A stretch of DNA of 64,000 bases from Chlamydiales bacterium (GCA_030679955.1 JAUXSF010000041.1:62001-126000), one strand, 5' to 3'. Shown: positions 52,935 to 62,488, counted from the stretch's first letter. The notes: generated by a model from the letters alone, not told the origin. Numbers and translations are program-made.

Positions 52935-55874
52935 CTAATGTTGCTTGGGCTTGTCCTTAATGACGTGATTGGCGGGCTCGTAATCGAGGTTATTGCGCAT
53001 TTCTTTCAGGCTCTTGGTTGGAACGTACTCCAAATAACCTTCAGAGGCCATTGAACCTCTCGTAACAACCGCTAGGCGCTTCTTATTGCGAGAAGAGAGT
53101 ATTTTGTGACTCTGTTCTAAAAAGTCGCTGTATTTAAGCTGACGAATTGCCTCAATGCGCTTCTTAATCCAATCAAAATCGCCTTTGTAATCCGTTGCTA
53201 AGGTCCCTAGGAGTTGACCCATTGCTTTTAGATTTTGTGCGGGCTGTTCCAACTTGCTAGCCAAGGCAGCTTGAATACTTGTAAATTCTGGCTCGGTCAG
53301 CTCGCTGATGCCCAATGTGCGATTGAAATCCTCTAGAAATAGCTCAAAACGAGCGAGAAGATCGCGTCCATCATGAGTATCGGATTCAACAGCTAATACT
53401 TGGAACAATCTTCGCTCAACTTCTTGGTCCCAGTTACCAACAACATAGCCGGTTTGCTGCTTAGTTCGTAACGTTGAAAAGAATGGAGCATTCATTCCTT
53501 GTGACAAGACATTCTGAACGGCGTGCAGTTGCGGAGAATAAGGTCCGCTTTCCAGAAGTAAAACTACGGCATTGCCAGAGGTTTTACTACGCTCTGTAAG
53601 GTATTGTGGAGAGGACTGTGTAGTTAAATCTGCTATTTCAACGGCGGGACGTTCCTTGGCAGGATACTCCTCGCCTCCCAAGCCATCTCTAAGCACCCCT
53701 GCCATGCCTTTGGCTTGGTCTTCAGTTAGATCGCCGTATATAATACCCTCTACGTAATTTTCTCTATAGAGTGTCTTGATGAATGTTAAAAACTGGTCAT
53801 AGTTAATCCTAGGCATAGCCTGGAGCTTCTGACGATAGGTCGAATAGTCTTTGCGAATGACTGCTGCTAAGGTCTCGGCTGTACGCGTCAAGGGCGGCTC
53901 GGCATCAATATTGTGGTAGGACTGCAGCAGTACTTCGCGGTACTGAGCAAACTGCTCTGGAGTCGGATGAAGGTTCTTTAATCCATCTATAACCTCTTTC
54001 AGCAGCTGTGCGGCATGCTCATCGTAACCATATAGCTGTAGTTGTATGCCATATGTGTCAGGTGCTAATTGGAAATAGAGCCCCGCCATTTCGGCCGGAT
54101 ACAGTGTTCGCTTCATGATATCTTCAGCAGTCTTCACATAAAGATCCATTAACGCAGCTTTCTTTGGATCGCCCTGATTTGCTTCTGGAGTCAGAATGTT
54201 AAAATAGCAAAAGACTTCAGGAACGCGATAGTAGTTATCCTGAGCGTAATAGAGCTTCTGAAATGCATTGTCGATTAGGAGCTTAGGCTTTGGCATGGCC
54301 GTAGCTCTTGGGTCTTCACGTGTAAGCACCTGCAAGTGATCTGGAAGGTAGGGATTTTTAGAGGGCAAATCGACTTTGGTGTTAACTTCTAAATTCTTCC
54401 ACTTCTCTATGTTCTCGACCGGAATAGCCCTAGTTGTAAAGGCTGTGCCACCCCACGGTTCTCGAGTATCTAGATCTGTCTTAAGCTGGATGGGTTGAGC
54501 CAATAGACTGATGTAAACATTCTGCGGTGTTAGAAAGCTCAGGAAGTCAGAAACAGCCTTCGGATCAAATTTTTTGATCAGATAAGTTTTCTCTGGGTAC
54601 GTCGCTAGATCCTCCTCACTTAAGCCATCTGCCACTAAGCTAACAACACTAAAGGCATCCTTAGGCTCTTGATATTGATAGTGAGTAAGAGCTACCTTTT
54701 GCACCTCGTCAAATATGTATGGAGGCACAGGATGCTCTCTGACACGATCAATACCTTGAAAAACAGTTTCAATAACACTGTCAACATCCTTAAGGCCCTT
54801 CTTTGTTAAACCGACTCTGATGTAGGTAATGAAGTTATTGGCGCCTTTTTTATAACCACCGCAGGCTAAAGACTCGGCTAAGTTATGTTCTTTCAATACA
54901 GACAAAAGGCTGTGTTCTCCTTCGTGCCCCAAGATATGACAAACGATCTGATCGGGTTTGGTATCTTTCATATTGGCAAAACGCGCAGGCATCTCCCAAC
55001 TGAGATATAATGTTTTAGCATCCTTTAGCGAGGCCATCAAGGTCATCGCTCCGCGCTGGGTAGGTCCAAAGAGCGGTTCATTTGTTACATAAGGCTTGCG
55101 ATTCAGATTTTTTATCTGTGAGAAATCCTCAACAACGAAATTTTTCAGTTTGTCGATATCCAACGAGCTGTAAATAACCACACGCATTAAGTTGGCACTA
55201 TAATGTTCGTCATACCACTTAAGGAGCTCTTCCCGCTGGACTTTTGACAGTGTTTGCTTATTACCAGCGGTAAAACGGGAGCCGGGATGCTTCTTATTTG
55301 CTAATGTTGTGGTAACCCACATCCAGCGCCAATCATCATCACGAACCATGCGTGCGTACTCTTGATCAATAGCATTGATCTCGCGTTCTACGCCCGATGG
55401 GTTAAATAAGGGTTCACGGAAAAAGCTCGCAAAGCGGTCCAAAGCCTCTGGAAAGCTATCTGTCTCAACCGAAAACATGTAGTTAGTGTGATCGGGATAG
55501 GTAGCGGCATTAGTCGTACCACCATTTTGAGTAACATATCGATCAAATGCTGACTCTTCCGGATACTTAGTTGTGCCTAAAAATAGCATGTGCTCGACGA
55601 AGTGCGCCATACCCGGAGCATCATCGGGGTCTTCCCAACTACCCGTTTTAACAACCATCGCCGCGGCTGATTTTTCAGCTCGTGGATCGGAAATAATATA
55701 GGCCTCTAGTCCATTTGAAAGGCGAATTTTAGCGGTTTTGCGGTTAGCAAAAGATGGCGTTAAAATAGGAACTGTCGCCTCGTCTTTGATAATCTCATAG
55801 GATGACTCAACAGCAATAGCTTGAGAAAAAAGGCACACAAGTGTCAGTAGTGTAGTAAGAAAACGATTGCGCAT
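52935..55874 (-). CDS. Insulysin/pitrilysin-like M16 zinc protease, exported
   Basis: 979 aa, ribosome site AGGAG. Signal peptide MRNRFLTTLLTLVCLFSQAI. Inverted zinc motif HFVEHMLFLGT (HxxEH) near residue 90 with the downstream acidic ligand region INAIDQEYARMVRD. Full four-domain length of insulysins: the inactive second half includes LYFQLAPDTYGIQLQLYGYD and VVLLLESGPYSPQLHAVQNV. Degrades peptides outside the cytoplasm. C. trachomatis has an M16 homologue (CT806). It starts 7 bp after the stop of the PseC-like gene, so the two form an operon. Confidence 0.92.
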   Translation of the reverse strand: MRNRFLTTLLTLVCLFSQAIAVESSYEIIKDEATVPILTPSFANRKTAKIRLSNGLEAYIISDPRAEKSAAAMVVKTGSWEDPDDAPGMAHFVEHMLFLGTTKYPEESAFDRYVTQNGGTTNAATYPDHTNYMFSVETDSFPEALDRFASFFREPLFNPSGVEREINAIDQEYARMVRDDDWRWMWVTTTLANKKHPGSRFTAGNKQTLSKVQREELLKWYDEHYSANLMRVVIYSSLDIDKLKNFVVEDFSQIKNLNRKPYVTNEPLFGPTQRGAMTLMASLKDAKTLYLSWEMPARFANMKDTKPDQIVCHILGHEGEHSLLSVLKEHNLAESLACGGYKKGANNFITYIRVGLTKKGLKDVDSVIETVFQGIDRVREHPVPPYIFDEVQKVALTHYQYQEPKDAFSVVSLVADGLSEEDLATYPEKTYLIKKFDPKAVSDFLSFLTPQNVYISLLAQPIQLKTDLDTREPWGGTAFTTRAIPVENIEKWKNLEVNTKVDLPSKNPYLPDHLQVLTREDPRATAMPKPKLLIDNAFQKLYYAQDNYYRVPEVFCYFNILTPEANQGDPKKAALMDLYVKTAEDIMKRTLYPAEMAGLYFQLAPDTYGIQLQLYGYDEHAAQLLKEVIDGLKNLHPTPEQFAQYREVLLQSYHNIDAEPPLTRTAETLAAVIRKDYSTYRQKLQAMPRINYDQFLTFIKTLYRENYVEGIIYGDLTEDQAKGMAGVLRDGLGGEEYPAKERPAVEIADLTTQSSPQYLTERSKTSGNAVVLLLESGPYSPQLHAVQNVLSQGMNAPFFSTLRTKQQTGYVVGNWDQEVERRLFQVLAVESDTHDGRDLLARFELFLEDFNRTLGISELTEPEFTSIQAALASKLEQPAQNLKAMGQLLGTLATDYKGDFDWIKKRIEAIRQLKYSDFLEQSHKILSSRNKKRLAVVTRGSMASEGYLEYVPTKSLKEMRNNLDYEPANHVIKDKPKQH

Positions 55875-55881
55875 GCTGCTC

Positions 55882-57060
55882 CTAGCTTACTTTGCTGGTG
55901 ATAAGGTCGTTAAGGACGTGACAAACTCTTTCAACATGAGCTTCTGTCATGTCAACGGATAGAGGGAGCGATAACGCCTGAGAGTAAAACTGTTCCATGT
56001 TAGGAAAATACTCCGAAAGGTTACCAAATGCCTTCACAAAGGCTGGTTGGCGGTATATCGGAATATAATGAACCTGGGTCCCTATGTTACTATCAAAAAG
56101 GCGATTCTGAAAATCACCACGTGATATGCCGATGGCATCGAAATCAATCAACACAACAGCCAGGTGTGGCGATATCAAATCTTCAGACAAACCTTTAAGC
56201 AACTTGATGTTAGGTACTGCTTCCAAGAACCTGCTATACCACGTAATCACCTGCTTCTTGTGCTGGATGAACGCTTCCATCCGATTAAGCTGAGATAAAC
56301 CCAACGCCGCCTGGAATTCTGTAAAATTGTAATTACCAGACATGCTTTGTACTTCGTAGTACCACGGCCCAGGATACTCTGAAAGCCTTTCGGGTTCGCG
56401 CTCAATGCCATTGTTGCGATAGGCTCTTAAACGTCGATCCAAATCGGGATTATTCGTAGTCACCATGCCGCCCTCACCCGTCGTAATTAGCTTGGCGGGG
56501 TGAAAGCTGAAAACTGTCATATCGCTCCACTCGCAGGAGCCAACACGTGTATAGGTGTCGTAAAAGCTTCCCAAGGCAGCTGCAGCGTCCTCGATAATAA
56601 CCGTCTCTGGATCGCGTACCAAACTGTCTAACTTCTGCATATCTACCGGTATGCCCGCATAGTGAACGGGAATGATGATCTTGCGACCACGCGTCTTACG
56701 TTCAACTAAATTCGGCGCTAATGCATCGAGGTCTAAATTTCCTGTTTCAACATCAACATCAACAAAAACCGGGGGGACGCCAGAAGTGACACCACAAACA
56801 GCCGTCGCAACAAAAGAGTTTGGTGTAGTGAAAAACTTATCAGCCCCGGATACCTCCGCGGCGGCACAGGCAGCCTTCAATGCCGTCGATCCACTATTAA
56901 ATGCGACGGCATAGAGCGCGCCACAATAATCAGCTATGGCATTTTCAAAGTCCGTGACTGTTTGACCACGCGTGATAACGCCAGACAATAATGCCTGTTT
57001 CATTGCCTCACAGTCAGACTCATCAATGTGATGCTTGGCATAGGGCAGAAATTCGTTCAT
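55882..57060 (-). CDS. PseC-like DegT/DnrJ/EryC1/StrS aminotransferase
   Basis: 392 aa. PLP-enzyme motifs: AVAFNSGSTALKAACAAAEV, VPPVFVDVDVETGNLDLDAL, VIIEDAAAALGSFY (Asp for PLP), TVFSFHPAKLITTGEGGMVT (PLP-lysine), SGNYNFTEFQAALGLSQLNR, and VHYIPIYRQP. The spacing and the GPWYYE segment fit PseC, which makes UDP-4-amino-4,6-dideoxy-N-acetyl-altrosamine in pseudaminic acid synthesis; no PseB or other partners lie here, so the exact sugar is not settled. Promoter side holds a nested palindrome. Confidence 0.88.
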   Translation of the reverse strand: MNEFLPYAKHHIDESDCEAMKQALLSGVITRGQTVTDFENAIADYCGALYAVAFNSGSTALKAACAAAEVSGADKFFTTPNSFVATAVCGVTSGVPPVFVDVDVETGNLDLDALAPNLVERKTRGRKIIIPVHYAGIPVDMQKLDSLVRDPETVIIEDAAAALGSFYDTYTRVGSCEWSDMTVFSFHPAKLITTGEGGMVTTNNPDLDRRLRAYRNNGIEREPERLSEYPGPWYYEVQSMSGNYNFTEFQAALGLSQLNRMEAFIQHKKQVITWYSRFLEAVPNIKLLKGLSEDLISPHLAVVLIDFDAIGISRGDFQNRLFDSNIGTQVHYIPIYRQPAFVKAFGNLSEYFPNMEQFYSQALSLPLSVDMTEAHVERVCHVLNDLITSKVS

Positions 57061-57112
57061 GACACACCTAAAAAATAATTTACGGTTCTTTGATGAAGCC
57101 GAGCGGTTATTT

Positions 57113-57274
57113 TATACTCCATTAGGTGTCAAATTTTGATTTGGACCCATACGAAAGCTCTCGGGTTGAAATGATCGTAAATGGTTAAATATTAGAAATA
57201 TGAACCCATTTACGATCATTCAACCGCGGGGCTTTGGCACGTCAAAATCAAAATTTGACACCTAATGGAGTATA
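57113..57274. repeat. Nested palindromic element in a divergent promoter region
   Basis: Perfect 28-nt outer arms 57113-57140 and 57247-57274 (TATACTCCATTAGGTGTC... and its complement), and inner arms 57166-57184 and 57206-57223 with one base of difference (TTGAAATGATCGTAAATGG). Occupies the gap between divergent starts at 57060 and 57371, unlike most of the other copies. The remaining 57275-57370 shows no clear feature beyond a weak AAAGG ribosome site. Confidence 0.87.
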
Positions 57275-57370
57275 GCTCTTCTTGTCAAATACGTGAAAAG
57301 GAATTTCCGGAAATCGCATATCTTGATACTCTTTCGCCAACATTCCATCCGGAAAAAGGTGTAGGTCATT

Positions 57371-58990
57371 ATGTTGCGAGAAACTTCTATCGAGAATTAC
57401 CTCGACGAGGTACAAAAGCTTACAAAATCGATCGCTTCTGGCGAAAAAGAGATGTCTGAGCTTCATGATCTTATCGATTTTGAATTAGAAGAAGCCAAAG
57501 AAGATCCCGTTCTTCAAGCTTTTTATTCGGGTGAGCGGGCTTTCTTTCAAAAGCAATATAAGGCTGCACTGAAGTGCTACATCGAAGCAAAGACTCTGCC
57601 CCTATATCACTTCTTCTGCTATCGCGCTTGCGCCTTCTTGTTCGACGAAGAACAGAAAAATGAAAAAGCACTAGACTTTGTGAATAAAGCGCTGCATCTC
57701 CTTCCTAATGACTGGACAACACTAGCCCTTAAATCAGCTCTAGAAAGCAATCAGAGCCATCCTGTCGAACGCGAGAGCGAAATCGTCTCCAGTGTTTCAT
57801 TAGATTCAAGGGAGTTCGACGAGCTTACACAACTGTTCCAAGAGCCATTAGAAGAGGCTCCTTTGCTACAGGAACCGGAACTACCCTACACAATAAGCGC
57901 CGATATTCAAAGTGCGCTGGAACGACGTATTCAAGCTTTCCAAGAAAGCCAAAAACGTAAGTTAAGTGAATACATAAGCAGCGCGCAGCACAAGCACTCT
58001 CACCAAGATTACTTGCTTCATGTTTTTGAAGGTTGGCATGAACATAAGCCAAACTTGATCGAAGGGAGCCATCACACATCCGGCGGCTACTTCCTAAAAT
58101 GGCACGGCAAAGGTGTCGCCATCAACCCAGGTCCCAGCTTTTTGAATTCGCTGCATAAGCAGGGATTCCATATCGATGATGTCGATTATGTAATAGTGAA
58201 TAAGCATTTGACAGATGGCTATTCTGAACTCAAAGCGATGCATCAACTGAACGCACGAGTCAACAGCGTACATAATAAGGTACATGTCATCCAATACTAC
58301 CTGCACCAGCCTTGTTACCAACTACAAGCACGCTCGCTAAAACCACACTTTAAGCAAGAGCGCGGATCGGTTCATTGCCTCGAACTTTTCATGGATTCTC
58401 CAGAAACCGAATCCACTTCTCTCAGCGATGGGATAACTCTAAATTACTTCCCAACTCAACGAACTGGCGAAGTGAATACTGGCATCGGAATAAGATTAGA
58501 CCTCACAGGTCCCGGACAAGCCTCTCATGATACTCCTCAGGTTCGCGTAGGCTATGCTTCAGGTACATCATGGTCCTCCCTCTTGCCGCAACATTTTGAA
58601 GGATGTGACTTGATGATAGTCGGCGTGGAAACAACAAATCCCGACGACTTCAACAAACTGCACTATAATAGTGACTCCTTAGGGTATTTCGGATGCCTCT
58701 CCTTATTAGAGGAAGTGTCGCCACGTTTGGCGCTATGTTGTGAATATCGCGGCACAGAAGGCGATATCAGACTAGAAGTGGTTAGAAAAATGCGCACAGA
58801 TCTTAAGCAACAAAACAGCCGCGGTACAACAATCCTGCCGGGCGATTTTGGTCTAAGCATCGACCTCACGACCCTGCAAGCACGATGCTCAACAAGCCAC
58901 GCTTCCATCGATCCTGCAATCGTGCATGTCGTGCGCACAACAGAAAACTTTGGACCACTACACTTTCTTGCACCACAGACCATTCTGTAG
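57371..58990 (+). CDS. TPR N-terminus fused to degenerate metallo-beta-lactamase fold
   Basis: 539 aa. Residues about 45-120 hold TPR-like units (YSGERAFFQKQYKAALKCYI; VNKALHLLPNDWTTLALKSA). About 220-520 resemble metallo-beta-lactamase proteins of the GGYFLRW.G.G..I.PG type: GGYFLKWHGKGVAINPGPSF, then IDDVDYVIVNKHLTDGYSEL where active relatives have VVTHNHPDHTGDLE. The metal histidines are replaced (H to K, H to L, H to G), leaving one Asp, so hydrolase activity is doubtful. Later strands (LTLNYFPTQ-like, ILPGDFGLSIDL) remain. Lies upstream of dnaA on the same strand. Confidence 0.72.
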   Translation: MLRETSIENYLDEVQKLTKSIASGEKEMSELHDLIDFELEEAKEDPVLQAFYSGERAFFQKQYKAALKCYIEAKTLPLYHFFCYRACAFLFDEEQKNEKALDFVNKALHLLPNDWTTLALKSALESNQSHPVERESEIVSSVSLDSREFDELTQLFQEPLEEAPLLQEPELPYTISADIQSALERRIQAFQESQKRKLSEYISSAQHKHSHQDYLLHVFEGWHEHKPNLIEGSHHTSGGYFLKWHGKGVAINPGPSFLNSLHKQGFHIDDVDYVIVNKHLTDGYSELKAMHQLNARVNSVHNKVHVIQYYLHQPCYQLQARSLKPHFKQERGSVHCLELFMDSPETESTSLSDGITLNYFPTQRTGEVNTGIGIRLDLTGPGQASHDTPQVRVGYASGTSWSSLLPQHFEGCDLMIVGVETTNPDDFNKLHYNSDSLGYFGCLSLLEEVSPRLALCCEYRGTEGDIRLEVVRKMRTDLKQQNSRGTTILPGDFGLSIDLTTLQARCSTSHASIDPAIVHVVRTTENFGPLHFLAPQTIL

Positions 58991-59016
58991 AAAAAGGTGT
59001 GGATCTTTTTTTTTAC

Positions 59017-59041
59017 GGGCGCCTACCACTTGGTGGCGCCC
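59017..59041. other. GC-rich hairpin between the pseudo-hydrolase gene and dnaA
   Basis: GGGCGCC (59017-59023) and GGCGCCC (59035-59041) with inner ACCA/TGGT pairing. A T-run of nine precedes rather than follows it, so terminator function for the upstream gene is uncertain. The remaining 180 bp before dnaA hold no convincing DnaA boxes. Confidence 0.45.
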
Positions 59042-59223
59042 TACCTATTTAATGTTTTACACAGGCTGCTCTGTTCTATGATCCTTAAAGGCTTATCATT
59101 CGCGAAAAAATTCTCGAAGATAATTTGCTTGCCTCCTTTGAGATCGCATGCTAGAGTTTGTCCGAAACAGCTCCAGACTACACTGTGGAAACGTTGTTCA
59201 TAACTTTATAAGGACTGCACTAC

Positions 59224-60573
59224 ATGCAAGCTTGTGATACTCGTGACTCCTGGACCGACTTCCTCACATACGCTAAGAAGCACTGCTCCGCAGCAGCATT
59301 TGGCAATTGGTTTGCGCCCATTAAGGTGATTGAAGCTACTGATGAAGAAATCACGTTGGAAATCCCCAACGTCTTTGTTCAAGAATACATACTGTCCAAC
59401 TACGCACAGGAACTACGCTCCTTTCTGCCCGTACGCGCCAATGGCGAACTTGCTGTACGCTTTGTGATCGCTAAGAAAGATGCCAAGCCACAAGAAAAAT
59501 CAGAAAGCGAAGAGCGCCGCCCAGCACCAGCTAAAGCAGACTTTCAAGTAAAATTGAATGGCAACTATCGCTTTGAAAGTTTCATTGAAGGTCCAAATAA
59601 TCAGTTTGTAAAATCTGCAGCCTTTGGTGTGGCATCACGTCCTGGCCAAAGCTACAATCCGCTGTTTATCCATGGCGGAGTCGGTTTGGGTAAAACTCAT
59701 ATTTTGCACGGCATCGGTCATCATATCGCCGAACACTCACCCAACCTTGTTGTACAGTGCATCACCACCGAAGCTTTTATTAACGATCTGGTGGACAGCC
59801 TGCGTAATAAATCCATCGAACGCATGAAGCGCTTCTACCGCTCGAATGTTGATGTTCTACTGGTCGACGATATTCAATTCCTGCAAAGTCGCCCTAATTT
59901 TGAGGAAGAGTTCTGCAGCACATTTGAAACATTGATCAATCAGAACAAGCAAGTCGTCATCACAAGTGATAAGCCTCCATCACAATTGAATCTTTCGGAA
60001 CGCTTAATTGCTCGTATGGAATGGGGTCTAGTCGCTCATCTTGATGTTCCTGATCTCGAAACACGCGTAGCTATTCTGCAACATAAGGCAGAACTGAAAG
60101 GCTTAAGCATCCCTAGCCAGGTGGCGTTTTTCATAGCGGAACACATTCATAGCAACATCCGTCAGCTAGAAGGTGCCGTCAATCGCCTAAGCGCTCACTA
60201 TCGCTTGCTACACACCGAAATCACGGAAGAGATGGTCGAAAGAACTCTTCGCGAAATGATCCAGACGCCACAGAAAGACCGTATCTCCGTTGAGGAAATT
60301 CTCAAAGGCGTGGCAGCCATCTTCCAAGTTCGCGTTACAGAGCTTAAAGGCTACAGCCGCGCAAAAGAGATTGTTGTACCCCGCCAAGTAGCTATGTACC
60401 TCGCGAAAGAGATGATTCATGAATCTCTTATCATGTTGGGTGCAGCTTTCGGTAAAACACACTCCACCATTCTACATGCTCACAAAAGCATCGAGAAACG
60501 CCTAGCAGACGATGAAATCCTACGCCGTCAGATCGGCATGGTTCGCCGCAACATCGGTCATAAAGGCGCGTAA
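59224..60573 (+). CDS. dnaA: Chromosomal replication initiator protein DnaA
   Basis: 449 aa. Domain I about 1-90 ([20 protein letters not shown]), linker, AAA+ domain III with Walker [19 protein letters not shown], Walker [13 protein letters not shown], sensor region [20 protein letters not shown], and domain IV DNA-binding signature [20 protein letters not shown] with the variant [14 protein letters not shown] in place of the usual GGRDHTTVLHA. ATP-dependent origin binding and unwinding. Chlamydiae commonly carry two dnaA genes; which one this is cannot be told from the window. Ribosome site AAGGACTGCACTAC. Confidence 0.96.
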   Translation: MQACDTRDSWTDFLTYAKKHCSAAAFGNWFAPIKVIEATDEEITLEIPNVFVQEYILSNYAQELRSFLPVRANGELAVRFVIAKKDAKPQEKSESEERRPAPAKADFQVKLNGNYRFESFIEGPNNQFVKSAAFGVASRPGQSYNPLFIHGGVGLGKTHILHGIGHHIAEHSPNLVVQCITTEAFINDLVDSLRNKSIERMKRFYRSNVDVLLVDDIQFLQSRPNFEEEFCSTFETLINQNKQVVITSDKPPSQLNLSERLIARMEWGLVAHLDVPDLETRVAILQHKAELKGLSIPSQVAFFIAEHIHSNIRQLEGAVNRLSAHYRLLHTEITEEMVERTLREMIQTPQKDRISVEEILKGVAAIFQVRVTELKGYSRAKEIVVPRQVAMYLAKEMIHESLIMLGAAFGKTHSTILHAHKSIEKRLADDEILRRQIGMVRRNIGHKGA

Positions 60574-60634
60574 TTTTTTAGCTGCTGGTAATGGATTCGA
60601 TGGACTCAAGAATGAGTACAATAAGAAATCCCAC

Positions 60635-61117
60635 CTACGACAATGTTTGGAGTCCCGTAGGGTTACGACCAACCAAGGTCCTAAGCATCGATAATGCCAT
60701 AACAACAAAGCGATTATTATGATTGTCAACTGCTTGAGGTAACATCTGGTGAAACATGAGCAAGTACGATATAGCTGTAAAGGTCAACATGGGTTTAATC
60801 ATGAAAAACAACTCATCCGGCTTGCTGTTCTGAACCTCATTTCTCTCGAACGCTTTAACAAATGATAAAGCACTAAAAGCTGCTGCGTTGACTTCCAAAA
60901 AGGCAGCTAATTTTGATAGATCCGTCGTTACGAATTCGTGTAATTTCTCAGGACTTCTAAGAAGCTCTGATATCGAAGGCAAGAACTTAGAGATAACATG
61001 ATCCGGTCGAGTTATTGCAAAATATCTCACCTCATCAATCAATCGACAGCCAACTAAGGGCCAATACGTCGAATTGAAAGCTTCGCCCATCGTAACAGGG
61101 CTGTAGTTAGTCAACAT
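60635..61117 (-). CDS. Small protein with C-terminal hydrophobic segments, 160 aa
   Basis: No family recognised. Polar first 100 residues (VRYFAITRPDHVISKFLPSI; LSKLAAFLEVNAAAFSALSF) then two hydrophobic segments, about 108-128 (IKPMLTFTAISYLLMFHQML) and 136-150 (FVVMALSMLRTLVG). Weak ribosome site TAGG before the ATG. It converges on dnaA (62-bp gap) and diverges from the 172-aa membrane protein at 61273. Possibly an Inc-type protein; weak evidence. Confidence 0.55.
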   Translation of the reverse strand: MLTNYSPVTMGEAFNSTYWPLVGCRLIDEVRYFAITRPDHVISKFLPSISELLRSPEKLHEFVTTDLSKLAAFLEVNAAAFSALSFVKAFERNEVQNSKPDELFFMIKPMLTFTAISYLLMFHQMLPQAVDNHNNRFVVMALSMLRTLVGRNPTGLQTLS

Positions 61118-61272
61118 AAATAACCTAGCATAAACTTTTTACTTCACCCAGCGGATAGGAGCATACCTTAGGTTTTCTTTCCCGTCCATCACTTAAAATG
61201 TTGAATTAATATCTAATTTATATTATGGTAATAACATATTTTGTTAAATTTTAATAAATAAGAGTATTAAAA

Positions 61273-61791
61273 ATGGATAATTTTATTGATCCCAATATAT
61301 TAAATGGTCTTAGAAGCGAATTTTTCATCGATTTGGTCAAACCAATTGGCCCTAAGGCCGCTTGGGCAGTAGTTACAACCTTGGCCATTAACGCACTTAG
61401 CGAAGCGGTTCAAGGATTTCCAAGAAATGACTGGCTAGTGATGACTGGAGCACAAGCTTTTCTTGGAGCCACGGCGACAGCATTTATTCAAGTGATGTCA
61501 ATCATACACCCTATCGGCTTCCTAGACAGTTTAGTTCTTTCGGATCATCAGAAAAGCCTCGTCACGTCGACAATCTATACGCTGGGAGTAGTCGGAATGG
61601 TACTCTTGAACAGTTCCCATACGACTTTTTCCAACGCGCTATTAGGATTAACCCCAGTGCTAGCGGGTATTTTTACAGCGGCTGCTAACTATAATAAATT
61701 TCATGACCGCGCTCATTGCGTCAATACATTCGTCAGCACTGTGTTGGTCGGTGCCGTCATCGTAAATTATGGTTCGCGCCTGGTCCACTAA
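61273..61791 (+). CDS. 172-aa membrane protein, first of a size-matched pair
   Basis: No family recognised. Four likely membrane helices: AAWAVVTTLAINALSEAV, TGAQAFLGATATAFIQVMSI, TIYTLGVVGMVLLN, ALLGLTPVLAGIFTAA, with a further C-terminal hydrophobic stretch TFVSTVLVGAVIVNYG. Preceded by an A/T-rich promoter region. The protein at 62489 has the same length and a similar helix order and start (short polar leader, then a hydrophobic VTTLAINALSE / VAGTVAIEALAN segment), suggesting distant paralogues. Integral membrane role, function unknown; Inc-like topology is possible. Confidence 0.62.
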   Translation: MDNFIDPNILNGLRSEFFIDLVKPIGPKAAWAVVTTLAINALSEAVQGFPRNDWLVMTGAQAFLGATATAFIQVMSIIHPIGFLDSLVLSDHQKSLVTSTIYTLGVVGMVLLNSSHTTFSNALLGLTPVLAGIFTAAANYNKFHDRAHCVNTFVSTVLVGAVIVNYGSRLVH

Positions 61792-61836
61792 CGGACGAAC
61801 TAGTCCACTGATTTTCATAAACGATCAGAACGATTA

Positions 61837-61996
61837 AAACCCGGTTGGCTACCTATCCGCCCTTATTGACTTGGCGAAACATGCAAGATGCAAGGGGCAA
61901 CGACGAGGCAATAGCGAGCTATTGCCGAGGAGTTGCGCATTGTAGATTGCTTGCTGCAGCCAGTCAGTAAGGGCGGATAGGTAGCCAACCGGGTTT
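61837..61996. repeat. Nested palindromic element with perfect 29-bp arms
   Basis: Arms 61837-61865 and 61968-61996 (AAACCCGGTTGGCTACCTAT... and complement) are perfect over 29 nt. The centre folds as GCAAC...GGCAATAGCGAGCTATTGCC...GTTGC. Short flanking sequences ACGATCAGAACGATTAAAA and TATCGTTCTGATCGTT repeat around it, extending the palindrome to about 62095. Confidence 0.87.
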
Positions 61997-62092
61997 AAAT
62001 GATAGAAACGATAAAAATTATTGGGAAAATTGAAATGGCACAGAAATTTCCTACGACTCATTATCGTTCTTATCGCTTTATCGTTCTGATCG

Positions 62093-62268
62093 TTATTGCT
62101 CATTCAACACGCGTTCATAGAAAGCTTCGTACTGTGTGAGTATATGGCCCACAGTAAAGGCCTCTTTGGCGCGTATTTTTCCTTGCTCACCCATAGATTT
62201 GGCAAGCTCTGGCTGAGATAAAATCTGTATGGCCTTCTCCGCCATCACGTCGACATCACCCAAAGGGG
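62093..62268 (-). pseudogene. Remnant of a bshA-like glycosyltransferase 3' end
   Basis: Reading on the minus strand gives about 57 codons ending in TAA that match the last residues of the gene at 63076-64000 with few differences: [50 protein letters not shown]. Many differences are synonymous. The rest of the gene is missing; beyond 62268 the similarity stops. It marks a duplicated or displaced copy, broken by recombination with the dnaA-like fragment beside it. Confidence 0.8.
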
Positions 62269-62281
62269 AACTAGGGAACCT

Positions 62282-62321
62282 ATTTTAAATGGCATCGGTC
62301 ACCACATCGCCGAATTGGAGT
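62282..62321 (+). pseudogene. Short dnaA-like remnant
   Basis: Reads in frame [13 protein letters not shown], against [13 protein letters not shown] just after the dnaA P-loop. DNA from 62291 to 62314 matches dnaA 59710-59733 with two differences, both synonymous. Too short to be functional; it abuts the glycosyltransferase remnant. Confidence 0.55.
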
Positions 62322-62488
62322 GGACCCAATTAGTTGGACAGAAGGACTCTTCGTTTTGTCCACCTTTCTACCCCCGCTAATTAACGTAAAAGTAGAATTA
62401 ATTTCCTTAATATTCTCAATCATGCTAACCTACGCAAGGTAATTAACTAAATAAACAAAAAATCAACTAAATACACAAGGATAAGTAA

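Noticed and set aside
57248-57466. Minus-strand 72-codon frame upstream of the aminotransferase gene, and a plus-strand frame at 57265
   Set aside because: Both run into the palindrome arm and overlap the TPR gene start; no family match or ribosome site. A decayed gene is possible but not supportable.
59042-59223. Possible replication origin upstream of dnaA
   Set aside because: No clustered TTATCCACA-type boxes or A/T-rich unwinding element could be identified; TGTGGAAAC is a single weak match.
61849-62103. 84-codon minus-strand frame
   Set aside because: Spans the palindrome at 61837-61996 and runs into the glycosyltransferase remnant in another frame; no coding support.
62319-62385. TGGACCCAATTAGTTGGACA resembling an IS3-family terminal repeat
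   Set aside because: No transposase, no second end and no target duplication seen; could be a small imperfect palindrome around GGACAGAAGGACTC.
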